Below, piece by piece: positions 1-6,637 of a DNA stretch of 6,646 bases (positions are counted from its first letter, which is position 1; each line of letters opens with the position of its first letter). The position numbers were made by a program, and so were the translations under genes. The stretch is from Dehalococcoidia bacterium (lineage in GTDB: Bacteria > Chloroflexota > Dehalococcoidia > JACQUA01): positions 1-6,646 of the forward strand of contig JAUYHV010000023.1 of assembly GCA_030689845.1 (NCBI GenBank), given 5' to 3'. The notes beneath the pieces were generated by a model. That model did no database searches. It was not told the origin of the DNA and saw only the letters and a program-made list of their open reading frames with translations.

Positions 1-142
1 GTGTATAGTCTCATAAATGGCCTTACAATCTTTGTCATTCCGGGCTTGACCCGGAATCCAGTCTGTTGCTCTGGATTCCCGCTTTCGCGGGAATGACACC
101 AATGGCACCGCAAATTGTAAAGAGATATTAGAGACACTACAC
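1..142. mobile_element. MITE-like / REP-like palindromic element, copy 1
   Basis: This is a non-coding 142-bp element that matches positions 6496-6637 in the same orientation with 7 mismatches (1, 6, 7, 102, 104, 109, 133), about 95% identity by hand alignment. Its ends are imperfect inverted repeats: GTGTATAGTCTC on the left against GTGTAGTGTCTC as the reverse complement of the right end, 10 of 12 matching. A second inverted pair lies inside (TTACAAT 23-29, ATTGTAA 114-120). The core carries two hairpins, ATTCCGGG/CCCGGAAT (37-57) and ATTCCCGC/GCGGGAAT (75-94). The right end is followed by TA (143-144); the left flank is outside the window. No protein is encoded. The terminal inverted repeats and TA flank resemble MITEs mobilised by IS630/Tc1-type transposases, which is inference. 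It lies downstream of the AOR gene, so its hairpins could protect or end that transcript. Confidence 0.8.
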
Positions 143-145
143 TAG

Positions 146-296
146 TTTCAAAAGCTCCTCCATTTAATCTATATTAACAACTTTCAACCAAGCCCTAATA
201 TCCCCGCATATCGCTTCCAGTTCATTATAAATTGCCCCCGTTAATCAAGCGCTTTTGCCCTTATATACAAGCTGGAGATACTATTTTACTTCGTGA
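146..296. other. Spacer between the repeat and the AOR stop codon
   Basis: This 151-bp AT-rich stretch lies 3' of the minus-strand AOR gene. I see no convincing gene and no strong intrinsic terminator. The only mildly coding-like run is a 26-codon minus-strand open stretch at 164-244, bounded by in-frame stops and lacking a start codon. Its TAA is followed at once by an ATG opening an 8-codon ORF that ends at the edge of the repeat. This may be a remnant of a gene broken by the element, or chance. Confidence 0.5.
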
Positions 297-2207
297 TTAA
301 TTTCTTTTGATGTTTTCCAACTCTCTGGAAATCTCCCCAAGGTCATATTTTGACAGGGTCTCCGCAGTCGGCACCGCGGTCTCTTTATCCCACCCACGGG
401 CTTGATAGTAATCATCCAGCATATCGTTAAAGTTTTCACGGCTGAGAATGAATCCTTTTAAAGGCCCGGTATTTAGCGCTTCATTGAAGTAATGTTCAGG
501 GATAGAATCGTCTTTTCGGGAAAGGCCCTCCCTGACATTGTAAGCCTGTTGCAGATTGTAAATTCTGTGGGCGGTATGTATCAAGTCTTCCCCGCTAAAA
601 TCTACTCCCGTGGCAGCCGATACGAGTCTGGCATAATCCTCCTCGTTCAGACCATCCAGCGGGGGCCGGCTGTGGAACTTACACATACCCAGGGAGTCAA
701 TTATTGTGAACATGGCTTGTTCATATAAGGTCATCTCCGTTTTGCCTTCGTGTTTCAGAGGATTTGATGTATTCGTGTTCCCCCATAGTTTTTTGCTTTG
801 TTCAGGCGGCAATCCCGCGAGTTCAGGAAAAGGCCATCCTTTTAAATGGTCGGCCCCTCGAGTTGAAGTTGCCGAAGCAAGGGCACATCCATACCAGGTC
901 CTGGCATTAGCCTCTACGGAAGCCCTTTTTTTTATGGTATAGGCGTATTTTACACACTCGTCCCCCAGGGTTTTTGCCGCCCGGTACAACCCCTCACCTA
1001 AGAGGCTGCCAAACCCCCGCCGGTGAACTATCCTGGGCAATAACTCAAGGGCTACCTTTTCATCACCCCAATCAAGCACCAAACCATCAGTATCTTTTTC
1101 CGTAATCAAACCCTTCTTAAACAGGTCCGTAGCCCATGCCAGGAGCATTCCGGGTTCGGAGCCATCCATGCCGTTTTCATTACAAAAGTGACTGGCCACC
1201 ATGGCAAATTCGAGATTCGAAGAACCGTACCACATGTTGAAAGCTTGAGACACTCCGAACTCAAACCCTCCCGCCTGTAAACCAGCATAAGGTCCTTGCT
1301 TGATGGCGTAATGGTGTCCACAGTGCACCTCGCAACCGTGACATCCGTTAACGCTGGTAAAATATTCGCCACCTTTTTCCCCTTTTATTTGCTCGTAATA
1401 CGAAGGTGAACACTGAGTAATATTAAAATTATTCACATGGGCACAGCCGCCGTGATAAAAAAGGTCAGTAAGGTACAGTGTACCCATCTTTCGTCTTGTT
1501 TGTAGATGACGCAGCTTTTTTACCTTTTGCCTGGTTTCCCAACAGGCTCTTTCGAATTCTTCCGGCCTGGCGATAGAGATGCTCTTCGTGCCTCTGACAG
1601 CAACCGCTTTCAAGTTTTTTGATCCTGCAACGGCACCACATCCCACCCAACCTGGAGCCCGTTCCAGATTGTTCATGAGTATGGCAAATCTCACCTTGTT
1701 TTCCCCGGCTGGGCCGATACAAGAGATCTGAATATCGTTATCTCCCAGTTCTCTTTTTACGGCTTGATCGGTTTCCGAGACCAGTTTGCCCCAAAGGTGG
1801 CGGGCATCCCTAATTTCCACCTCATCGTCGTTTATCCAGATGTATACTGGCTTTTCTGCCTGCCCTTTGATGATGATGGCATCATATCCGGCACGTTTAA
1901 ACTCCGGGGCAAAATGTCCGCCGGAATTTGTGTCTCCAAAAATACCGGTTATCGGGGACTTTGTAACGATCTCAAGCCTGCCGCTGCTTGGAGCGAGTGT
2001 CCCTGTTAAAGGACCAGCCGTGTAAATGAGTACGTTACCCGGGTCGAGGCCGTCCTTTATTTCCGGTCCGACATGATCCCAGAGATACTTTGATCCAAAA
2101 CCCTCCCCGCCGAGCCATTTTCTGGCGAATGACACATCAAGGCTATTTTTTATTATTTTTCCGCTAGATAGGTCAATCTCTAATACGCTGCCCATCCATC
2201 CAAACAC
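297..2207 (-). CDS. aor: Aldehyde:ferredoxin oxidoreductase family protein (tungsten/molybdenum bis-pterin enzyme)
   Basis: This is a 636-residue AOR-family oxidoreductase, full length for the family (about 600-640). Known members are cytoplasmic and couple aldehyde/acid interconversion to ferredoxin at a W or Mo bis-pterin centre next to a 4Fe-4S cluster. The N-terminal pterin-binding region is clear: SGR (75-77), SPITGIFGDTNSGG (84-97) and AGYDAIIIKG (106-115). Cluster ligands are C289, C292 and C296 (CHGCEVHC) plus C509 in DSLGMCKF, the classic CX2CX3C...C layout. Candidate catalytic residues are E316 (GGFEFG) and H454 (RGADHLKG). The glycine motif before GSKNLKA reads GWVGCGAVA, unlike the usual GRGG-type form. 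The start is GTG, supported by AGGAGG (2214-2219) six bases upstream and by the family-typical N-terminus MFGWMGSVLEIDL. It follows the flavoprotein gene by 84 bp, probably in one operon. The substrate and metal cannot be read from sequence; a BamB-like or other acid/aldehyde role is possible. Confidence 0.93.
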   Translation of the reverse strand: MFGWMGSVLEIDLSSGKIIKNSLDVSFARKWLGGEGFGSKYLWDHVGPEIKDGLDPGNVLIYTAGPLTGTLAPSSGRLEIVTKSPITGIFGDTNSGGHFAPEFKRAGYDAIIIKGQAEKPVYIWINDDEVEIRDARHLWGKLVSETDQAVKRELGDNDIQISCIGPAGENKVRFAILMNNLERAPGWVGCGAVAGSKNLKAVAVRGTKSISIARPEEFERACWETRQKVKKLRHLQTRRKMGTLYLTDLFYHGGCAHVNNFNITQCSPSYYEQIKGEKGGEYFTSVNGCHGCEVHCGHHYAIKQGPYAGLQAGGFEFGVSQAFNMWYGSSNLEFAMVASHFCNENGMDGSEPGMLLAWATDLFKKGLITEKDTDGLVLDWGDEKVALELLPRIVHRRGFGSLLGEGLYRAAKTLGDECVKYAYTIKKRASVEANARTWYGCALASATSTRGADHLKGWPFPELAGLPPEQSKKLWGNTNTSNPLKHEGKTEMTLYEQAMFTIIDSLGMCKFHSRPPLDGLNEEDYARLVSAATGVDFSGEDLIHTAHRIYNLQQAYNVREGLSRKDDSIPEHYFNEALNTGPLKGFILSRENFNDMLDDYYQARGWDKETAVPTAETLSKYDLGEISRELENIKRN

Positions 2208-2213
2208 GGTAAG

Positions 2214-2219
2214 CCTCCT
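2214..2219 (-). promoter_or_regulatory. Shine-Dalgarno sequence of the AOR gene
   Basis: On the minus strand this reads AGGAGG, six bases before the GTG at 2205-2207. It is a perfect ribosome-binding core and decides the GTG start. The rest of the 84-bp gap to the upstream flavoprotein gene shows no obvious promoter or terminator, which fits co-transcription. Confidence 0.85.
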
Positions 2220-2291
2220 GTTACCTACAGATTCAATTCAAAAATATTTTTGGTTTCATCCATTGTTAAAGGAATATATCAGGTGAAAACC

Positions 2292-4025
2292 CTATTTTTT
2301 ATTCCCCAGCGTCAACGGATGGGGACTACTCCCGGGGTTTGCGATCCTGAACTCGTAATTTTCCACCGGTATATTTTCGATTCTAAACTTCGTCTTCCCG
2401 TCATTGCCTTTTTGGGCAATCACCCATTTCAACCACTCTTTATCGTTCCTGTCAGGATACTCCTCTCTGAAGTGCCACGCCCGGCTTTCTTTCCTTTGGA
2501 GGGCGGCAAGAAAAACAATTTCTGCTATCTCAACCAGGTTCTGTGCCTCTAATGCTTTAACCAGTTCGTGAATATCCTTTGCAGCCATCGCTGCCAACTT
2601 CGTTTCTTTTAAAACTTTTAGTTTATTTAGAGTTTCGTTTATTCGGCTTTCGTTTTTTAAAATGCTTACCTTTGCAGGAATTACTATGTTTTGAAACTCT
2701 TTAACCACGTCGTCCGGAGTGAATCCCTCTTTTCTTCCCAGAGGAGTAAAATTATTTTTCAAGGTTACTTTAGCCTGGTTTAATATAATTTCCTTATCTG
2801 GATTTTTAGCTACGCTCCGGGCGGCAGTTTCACCAGCCCTGTATCCTGCTACGTTACAGAACGCCAGGTTAACACCACCTACCGAGTAAACTCCGTGGAC
2901 CGGGTTACGGGCCGCCGCCCCCGCGGCATATAATCCCTCAACACTGGACCGGCAACTAATATCGATGCGAATTCCGCCTTCTCCGCATGAAGAACAAATC
3001 TGCACTATCGGTGAACACTCTACTGGTTTCTTCCTTATATCGATATTCAGTTCGTCATACGGTCTGAGAGTTGTCGGCAACAAACGCCTCACCATCGCAA
3101 TATCTTCCTCTGAAAAACCCGTCATGTCCCAGTAACATGGTCCCCTATTTTGTAACGCTTCATTAGCGAAGGCCTGTACGAGAGTGCTTAATTTGGATTT
3201 TTCAGCCATCTCGGGGTCATAGCGGAGCATAAAGCGTTCACCGTTCTTATTTATGAACTTGGCTCCCATTCCTACCAGGAGAGCCTGACTGCCACTGTGA
3301 AAACTCCTTTCGAAATAGGAGATGTTACCGGCGGTGCAAAATTCCATATTTATTAACTCTGCTCCCGCCCTTAATGCCATGGCGACCCCGTCTCCGGACA
3401 GGTTGTTAACAAAGTGGCACCTTAATTTTGAACCTATCTGCCCGGACGTTATTACTACCGCTCCTGCTTTGAAAATCACAGGTTCGCCCGTTCTCGCATG
3501 GAAACCTACAGCTCCGCAAACGAACCCACCCGTTGGCAGCTTTCCATCTGAAGTTAACAGCCCTGTAATAACTGTCCGCTCAACAAGGGTAACCCCGCAC
3601 TTCAGCGCCTTTTTCCTCATGATGTCCATTAACGTATGCCCGTTGCAGAGGACGACACCTGAAACTCCGTGTCCCCTACCCCTCTTAACGAATAGCTCTC
3701 CAGTTGTAGTCCTTTCAAAAGGAACTCCCCAATCGATCAGGTCCTGTATCCGGTCTTTCTCTTCTTTTAATACGACCTCTACCCATTCCTGGTCGTTGAG
3801 GTATTCTCCTCTTTCAACCAGTTCCTTTTTCCAGGCAGACAACTCCCCGGGAGGAGTGGGAGCTAATATCTGATTAATAAAAGTGCTGGCGCCGCTACGG
3901 GCTACCTTTGCTTTGTCTACAAGGGTCACTTTTTTCCCGAGAGACGCTGCCTTGATAGCTGCCCAGCATCCGGCCAGACCTCCACCTATAACCAATACCT
4001 CGGTTTCCTGCAATTGGGTATCCAT
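2292..4025 (-). CDS. FAD-dependent oxidoreductase, FrdA/SdhA/AprA-like flavoprotein
   Basis: This 577-residue protein belongs to the fumarate reductase/succinate dehydrogenase/adenylylsulfate reductase flavoprotein superfamily. The N-terminal Rossmann FAD motif is GGGLAG (14-19) followed by an acidic VTLVDK strand end (33-38). SGDGVAMALRAGAEL (210-224), GERFMLRY (262-269), GLYAAGAAARNPVHG (364-378) and GGVNLAF (383-389) are superfamily signatures. The C-terminal helical domain ends in ESRAWHFREEYPDR (513-526). The RSGAST segment (43-48) has no histidine for covalent flavin attachment, so FAD is probably non-covalent. By eye, the four SdhA/FrdA dicarboxylate residues are replaced: FHPT His by C230, the RD-motif Arg by L279, HYTMGG His by S346 and RLGGNS Arg by S381. 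A CSSC pair (344-347) lies at the third site. There is no signal peptide or membrane segment. The ATG has GGGAG six bases upstream (4032-4036). It precedes the AOR gene and is probably its redox partner, though it could be an enzyme acting on an unknown substrate. No Fe-S or membrane-anchor subunit lies beside it. Confidence 0.88.
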   Translation of the reverse strand: MDTQLQETEVLVIGGGLAGCWAAIKAASLGKKVTLVDKAKVARSGASTFINQILAPTPPGELSAWKKELVERGEYLNDQEWVEVVLKEEKDRIQDLIDWGVPFERTTTGELFVKRGRGHGVSGVVLCNGHTLMDIMRKKALKCGVTLVERTVITGLLTSDGKLPTGGFVCGAVGFHARTGEPVIFKAGAVVITSGQIGSKLRCHFVNNLSGDGVAMALRAGAELINMEFCTAGNISYFERSFHSGSQALLVGMGAKFINKNGERFMLRYDPEMAEKSKLSTLVQAFANEALQNRGPCYWDMTGFSEEDIAMVRRLLPTTLRPYDELNIDIRKKPVECSPIVQICSSCGEGGIRIDISCRSSVEGLYAAGAAARNPVHGVYSVGGVNLAFCNVAGYRAGETAARSVAKNPDKEIILNQAKVTLKNNFTPLGRKEGFTPDDVVKEFQNIVIPAKVSILKNESRINETLNKLKVLKETKLAAMAAKDIHELVKALEAQNLVEIAEIVFLAALQRKESRAWHFREEYPDRNDKEWLKWVIAQKGNDGKTKFRIENIPVENYEFRIANPGSSPHPLTLGNKK

Positions 4026-4351
4026 CGCTGACTCCCTTCTTTCTATCTGTTCCCATTAAGGTAATCGCCACACCTATTACTTCTGCGAATGTTAAAAAAT
4101 ATTCAGCCCGTTCACTGTCATTCTTCGCGCCATAATACTGGTCTGCATTTTACCATTTGAGTGTTTATAATATACAATATTTAAGCGGTCAAATAAAAGC
4201 CTTTCCCGGTGAATACATTAATTGGCAAACACATGAACCGTTGTTAATCCCGGAATTGCCTGTTACTCTAATTTCACTGTGAAGATAATATTTTAAGGTT
4301 TGCAGATGATGCGCATAAAAAATAACAGAAAGAATTTTTACTGTAATAATA
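4026..4351. promoter_or_regulatory. Divergent intergenic regulatory region (flavoprotein-AOR operon / glgP)
   Basis: This 326-bp AT-rich region separates two divergently transcribed genes and has no credible gene of its own. It holds the minus-strand promoter candidate at 4164-4192 and, overlapping its -10 on the plus strand, a perfect TATAAT (4166-4171) with only a poor -35. Nearer glgP are a short palindrome TTCAC-T-GTGAA (4273-4283) and a GATAAT box (4284-4289) without a good -35. The plus-strand promoter is therefore undecided. Confidence 0.6.
4164..4192 (-). promoter_or_regulatory. Candidate sigma70-type promoter for the flavoprotein-AOR operon
   Basis: On the minus strand, TTGACC (4192-4187) is followed after 17 bp by TATAAA (4169-4164). 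Each box matches 5 of 6 consensus bases at the optimal spacing. Transcription would begin near 4157, giving a leader of about 130 bases before the ATG at 4025. This is a consensus match only; no activity data are implied. Confidence 0.5.
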
Positions 4352-6052
4352 ATGGATTCACCTGCTTTTGCTTATTTTTGCATGGAATTTGCGGTCCATC
4401 CGGAAATTCCCACATATACCGGAGGCCTGGGGATATTAGCCGGCGACACAATACGGGCTGCTGCCGATATGGGTTTGCCAGCGGTCGGGATAACATTATT
4501 GCATCGAAAAGGGTATTTCCGCCAGTATCTTGACTTCCATGGGAACCAGACCGAGTCAGAATATAACTGGTCTCCTGAACATCTTATGGAAAAGCTCGAA
4601 CTCCGGGTTAAAATAGACGTGGAAGGCAGACCGGTACATCTCCGGGTGTGGCGATACTCCATCAAGGGTATTACAGGTCACTCCGTGCCCGTTTACTTCC
4701 TCGATACCTGCTTGCAGGAGAACTCACCTTATGACAGGGAGTTGACGGATTATTTGTACGGAGGTGACCCCCGTTACCGCCTTTGCCAGGAGATGGTCCT
4801 CGGGTTTGGTGGGATTGGAGCACTCCGTGCCCTCGGTTATATGGATATCCATGCCTATCATATGAATGAAGGTCATTCTGCTATGGTAACACTGGCCCTT
4901 ATGGAAGAGCAGGCCTGGGGACGCGGTCTCCTTTCTCTTAACCAGGATGATATTGTTTCTGTAAGCAAACGTTGTGTTTTCACAACCCATACTCCTATGC
5001 CTGCCGGGCATGACGAATTTGGACTCGATCTTGTTCGCAGTATCCTGGGAAATGACAGGACGGACTTTCTTATTAAAACTAAGGTTTGCAGCAACGGCTT
5101 TCTGAACATGACCAATCTGGCATTGAATTATTCCAGGTATGTCAACGGAGTATCGATGCGCCATGAAGAAGTTGCCCGAAAAATATTGAATAACCATCAC
5201 ATAGATGCGGTTACCAATGGCGTCCATGCCGTTACATGGACATCCAGACCTTTTTGTCAGCTGTATGATAGTTTTATCCCTCAATGGAGAAGGGACAACC
5301 TGTATCTGAAACATGCCATAAGGATTCCCTTAGAAGACATTCGTAGAGCCCACTCTGAAGCCAAGCTGGAACTGCTTCAGGAAGTTGGTCGGAGAACCGC
5401 CATAAGACTCGACCCTGAAATATTGACTATAGGTTTTGCCCGTAGGGCTACAGGCTACAAGCGGCCCACTCTTCTTTTTCATAACATAGAACGCCTGAAA
5501 GCTATCGCCGAACGTGGACAGCGGATACAGTTGATTTACGGAGGGAAAGCACATCCCAGGGATGACGGCGGAAAAAGTTTAATCCGTCAGATTTTCGAAG
5601 CATCAAGGACTTTGAAGGAAAGCATAACCGTGGTGTATATCGAGGAATATGATATTAACCTGGCAAAATACCTGATTTCAGGCGTTGATTTATGGTTGAA
5701 TACCCCACAAAAACCCCTGGAAGCCTCCGGCACCAGCGGAATGAAAGCTGCCCTTAACGGAATCCCTACCTTCAGTATTCTGGATGGCTGGTGGATAGAA
5801 GGCCACATCGAAGGTGTAACAGGCTGGTCCATTGGTGACGGCTGGGAATCATTATCTAATCTGGAATCAGAATCCGCCTCCTTGTACGACAAGTTGGAAA
5901 AGGTGATTCTGCCTATGTATTACGACCGCCCGGAAGAATATGCCTCGGTAATGCGTTCGGCAATATCCTGCAACGGGTCCTATTTCAACGCTCAACGCAT
6001 GGTCACCCAGTATTTACAAAACGCCTATCTTCGCAACTTAAACAATTTGTAA
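4352..6052 (+). CDS. glgP: Alpha-glucan (glycogen/maltodextrin) phosphorylase, GT35, short form
   Basis: This 566-residue cytoplasmic enzyme is expected to cleave alpha-1,4-glucans with phosphate, releasing glucose-1-phosphate. It belongs to the short bacterial/archaeal branch of GT35, which lacks the long N-terminal regulatory part of the roughly 800-residue phosphorylases. Signatures in order are YTGGLGILAGD (22-32), HMNEGHSA (170-177), THTPMPAGHDEF (212-223), NGVHAVTW (289-296), ARRATGYKR (363-371), YGGKAHPRDDGGK (396-408) and EASGTSGMKAALNG (457-470). The last contains K465, the expected pyridoxal-phosphate lysine. The N-terminus AYFCMEFAVHPEIP fits family members, which start just before this strand. 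An in-frame stop lies at 4316-4318 and no other ATG, GTG or TTG falls between it and 4352, so the start is fixed despite no good Shine-Dalgarno nearby. It is divergent from the AOR operon, with no other glycogen gene in the window. The fold and reaction class are secure; the preferred glucan is not. Confidence 0.95.
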   Translation: MDSPAFAYFCMEFAVHPEIPTYTGGLGILAGDTIRAAADMGLPAVGITLLHRKGYFRQYLDFHGNQTESEYNWSPEHLMEKLELRVKIDVEGRPVHLRVWRYSIKGITGHSVPVYFLDTCLQENSPYDRELTDYLYGGDPRYRLCQEMVLGFGGIGALRALGYMDIHAYHMNEGHSAMVTLALMEEQAWGRGLLSLNQDDIVSVSKRCVFTTHTPMPAGHDEFGLDLVRSILGNDRTDFLIKTKVCSNGFLNMTNLALNYSRYVNGVSMRHEEVARKILNNHHIDAVTNGVHAVTWTSRPFCQLYDSFIPQWRRDNLYLKHAIRIPLEDIRRAHSEAKLELLQEVGRRTAIRLDPEILTIGFARRATGYKRPTLLFHNIERLKAIAERGQRIQLIYGGKAHPRDDGGKSLIRQIFEASRTLKESITVVYIEEYDINLAKYLISGVDLWLNTPQKPLEASGTSGMKAALNGIPTFSILDGWWIEGHIEGVTGWSIGDGWESLSNLESESASLYDKLEKVILPMYYDRPEEYASVMRSAISCNGSYFNAQRMVTQYLQNAYLRNLNNL

Positions 6053-6245
6053 ATATCCAGGGCCCGTAAGGTCAAAAAGTATTTTACTTCAAAATCTTCA
6101 ATCCCCCACTTAATTTACGACAAAAGTCGTATGACTATCGTTTTCATGATGATAATATGACGGTAGTTAATAAATACTTGGGGGTTTAAATATCCTTCAA
6201 ACACCGGCTTCCCCCTTAAACGATTCATGAAAGGACAGATCAAAA
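6053..6245 (+). other. Hairpin-rich spacer/leader between glgP and the NifU-like gene
   Basis: This 193-bp non-coding stretch contains several potential RNA stems: TACGAC/GTCGTA with an AAAA loop (6116-6131), ACTATCG with CGGTAGT (6134-6167, one G-U pair), and CCCCCA (6103-6108) with TGGGGG (6179-6184), which would enclose the first two. GTTTAA (6184-6189) can instead pair with TTAAAC (6216-6221), and GGGGG (6180-6184) with CCCCC (6211-6215), just before the ribosome-binding site. No standard GC-stem plus T-run terminator for glgP is seen. A weak plus-strand promoter also falls here (6131-6158). Confidence 0.4.
6131..6158 (+). promoter_or_regulatory. Weak candidate promoter for the NifU-like gene
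   Basis: ATGACT (6131-6136, 4 of 6 against TTGACA) is followed after 16 bp by TAATAT (6153-6158). The match is modest and overlaps the hairpins of this spacer. If used, the transcript would start near 6165 and would exclude the upstream CCCCCA strand, arguing against the enclosing stem. Confidence 0.25.
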
Positions 6246-6464
6246 ATGCGAGAAAGAATAGAAGTTGCCCTGCAAAAAATAAGGCCCGCTCTGCAGGCAG
6301 ACGGTGGAGACGTGGAACTTGTTGACGTCAAAGACGGGGTGGTCACTGTAAGGCTCACCGGGGCCTGCGGCAGTTGTCCCATGTCCACAATGACTTTGCG
6401 TCAGGGAGTTGAACGTGTAATAAGACAGGATGTACCTGAAATAAAAGAACTGGTTGCGGTATAA
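6246..6464 (+). CDS. NifU C-terminal-domain (Nfu-type) iron-sulfur cluster protein
   Basis: This is a 72-residue stand-alone NifU-like domain. Such proteins hold or pass on 4Fe-4S clusters to apo-enzymes in the cytoplasm. It shows the hallmark segment RPALQADGGDVELVDV (13-28), then a beta strand GVVTVRLTG (31-39) and the cluster-binding CGSC at 41-44 (C41, C44), with a helix containing LRQGVERVIR (51-60). Clusters are usually held at a dimer interface by the two CXXC pairs. Length is normal for the single-domain form and there is no NifU N-terminal scaffold or central ferredoxin domain. The ATG is preceded by GAAAGGA (6229-6235), about ten bases upstream. It lies 193 bp after glgP in the same direction, possibly with its own promoter, and is followed by a terminator-like hairpin. 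A housekeeping role is likelier than a nitrogen-fixation role, as no other nif gene is present. Confidence 0.93.
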   Translation: MRERIEVALQKIRPALQADGGDVELVDVKDGVVTVRLTGACGSCPMSTMTLRQGVERVIRQDVPEIKELVAV

Positions 6465-6480
6465 ACCTTCAACCAGTTTT
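6446..6480 (+). terminator. Likely intrinsic terminator of the NifU-like gene
   Basis: AACTGGTT (6448-6455) pairs perfectly with AACCAGTT (6471-6478). An inner GGT/ACC pair (6458-6460, 6465-6467) and outer A-T and G-U pairs extend the stem, which ends in TTTT (6477-6480) and an AT-rich run. The left arm lies inside the last codons of the gene. The stem is only moderately GC-rich and the T-run is short, so termination may be partial. Confidence 0.5.
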
Positions 6481-6495
6481 AAATATAAATACCTA

Positions 6496-6637
6496 TTGTA
6501 GTGTCTCATAAATGGCCTTACAATCTTTGTCATTCCGGGCTTGACCCGGAATCCAGTCTGTTGCTCTGGATTCCCGCTTTCGCGGGAATGACACCAGTAG
6601 CACTGCAAATTGTAAAGAGATATTAGAAACACTACAC
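6496..6637. mobile_element. MITE-like / REP-like palindromic element, copy 2
   Basis: This is the second copy of the 142-bp element at 1-142, in the same orientation. Its ends TTGTAGTGTCTC and GTGTAGTGTTTC (right end reverse-complemented) match at 10 of 12 bases. It is flanked on both sides by TA (6494-6495 and 6638-6639), as expected for a TA target-site duplication. The two core hairpins (6532-6552 and 6570-6589) are identical to those of copy 1; differences lie near the ends and at 6597, 6599, 6604 and 6628. It starts 31 bp after the stop codon of the NifU-like gene, so here too it sits at a gene's 3' end. Confidence 0.8.

Noticed and set aside
2250..2552. 100-codon plus-strand open frame
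   Set aside because: It is antisense to the 3' end of the flavoprotein gene and has no ribosome-binding site or protein signature.
3322..3873. 183-codon plus-strand open frame
   Set aside because: It lies wholly antisense inside the flavoprotein gene, whose product has clear family motifs throughout. The antisense translation shows no recognisable domain.
2292..4025. Fumarate reductase, succinate dehydrogenase or L-aspartate oxidase annotation
   Set aside because: The overall fold matches, but the residues that bind and protonate dicarboxylates are replaced, and no Fe-S or membrane subunit or nad gene neighbours it.
4724..5314. 196-codon minus-strand open frame
   Set aside because: It is antisense to the middle of the phosphorylase gene, overlapping conserved motifs, and its translation is low in recognisable features.
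6246..6464. Nitrogen-fixation gene cluster
   Set aside because: The NifU-like protein is the stand-alone C-terminal type found in many non-diazotrophs, and no nifS, nifH or other nif gene is present.
6240..6632. 130-codon minus-strand open frame
   Set aside because: It runs across the repeat element and antisense to the NifU-like gene. Part of its translation is simply the palindromic repeat read through, so it is not a credible gene.
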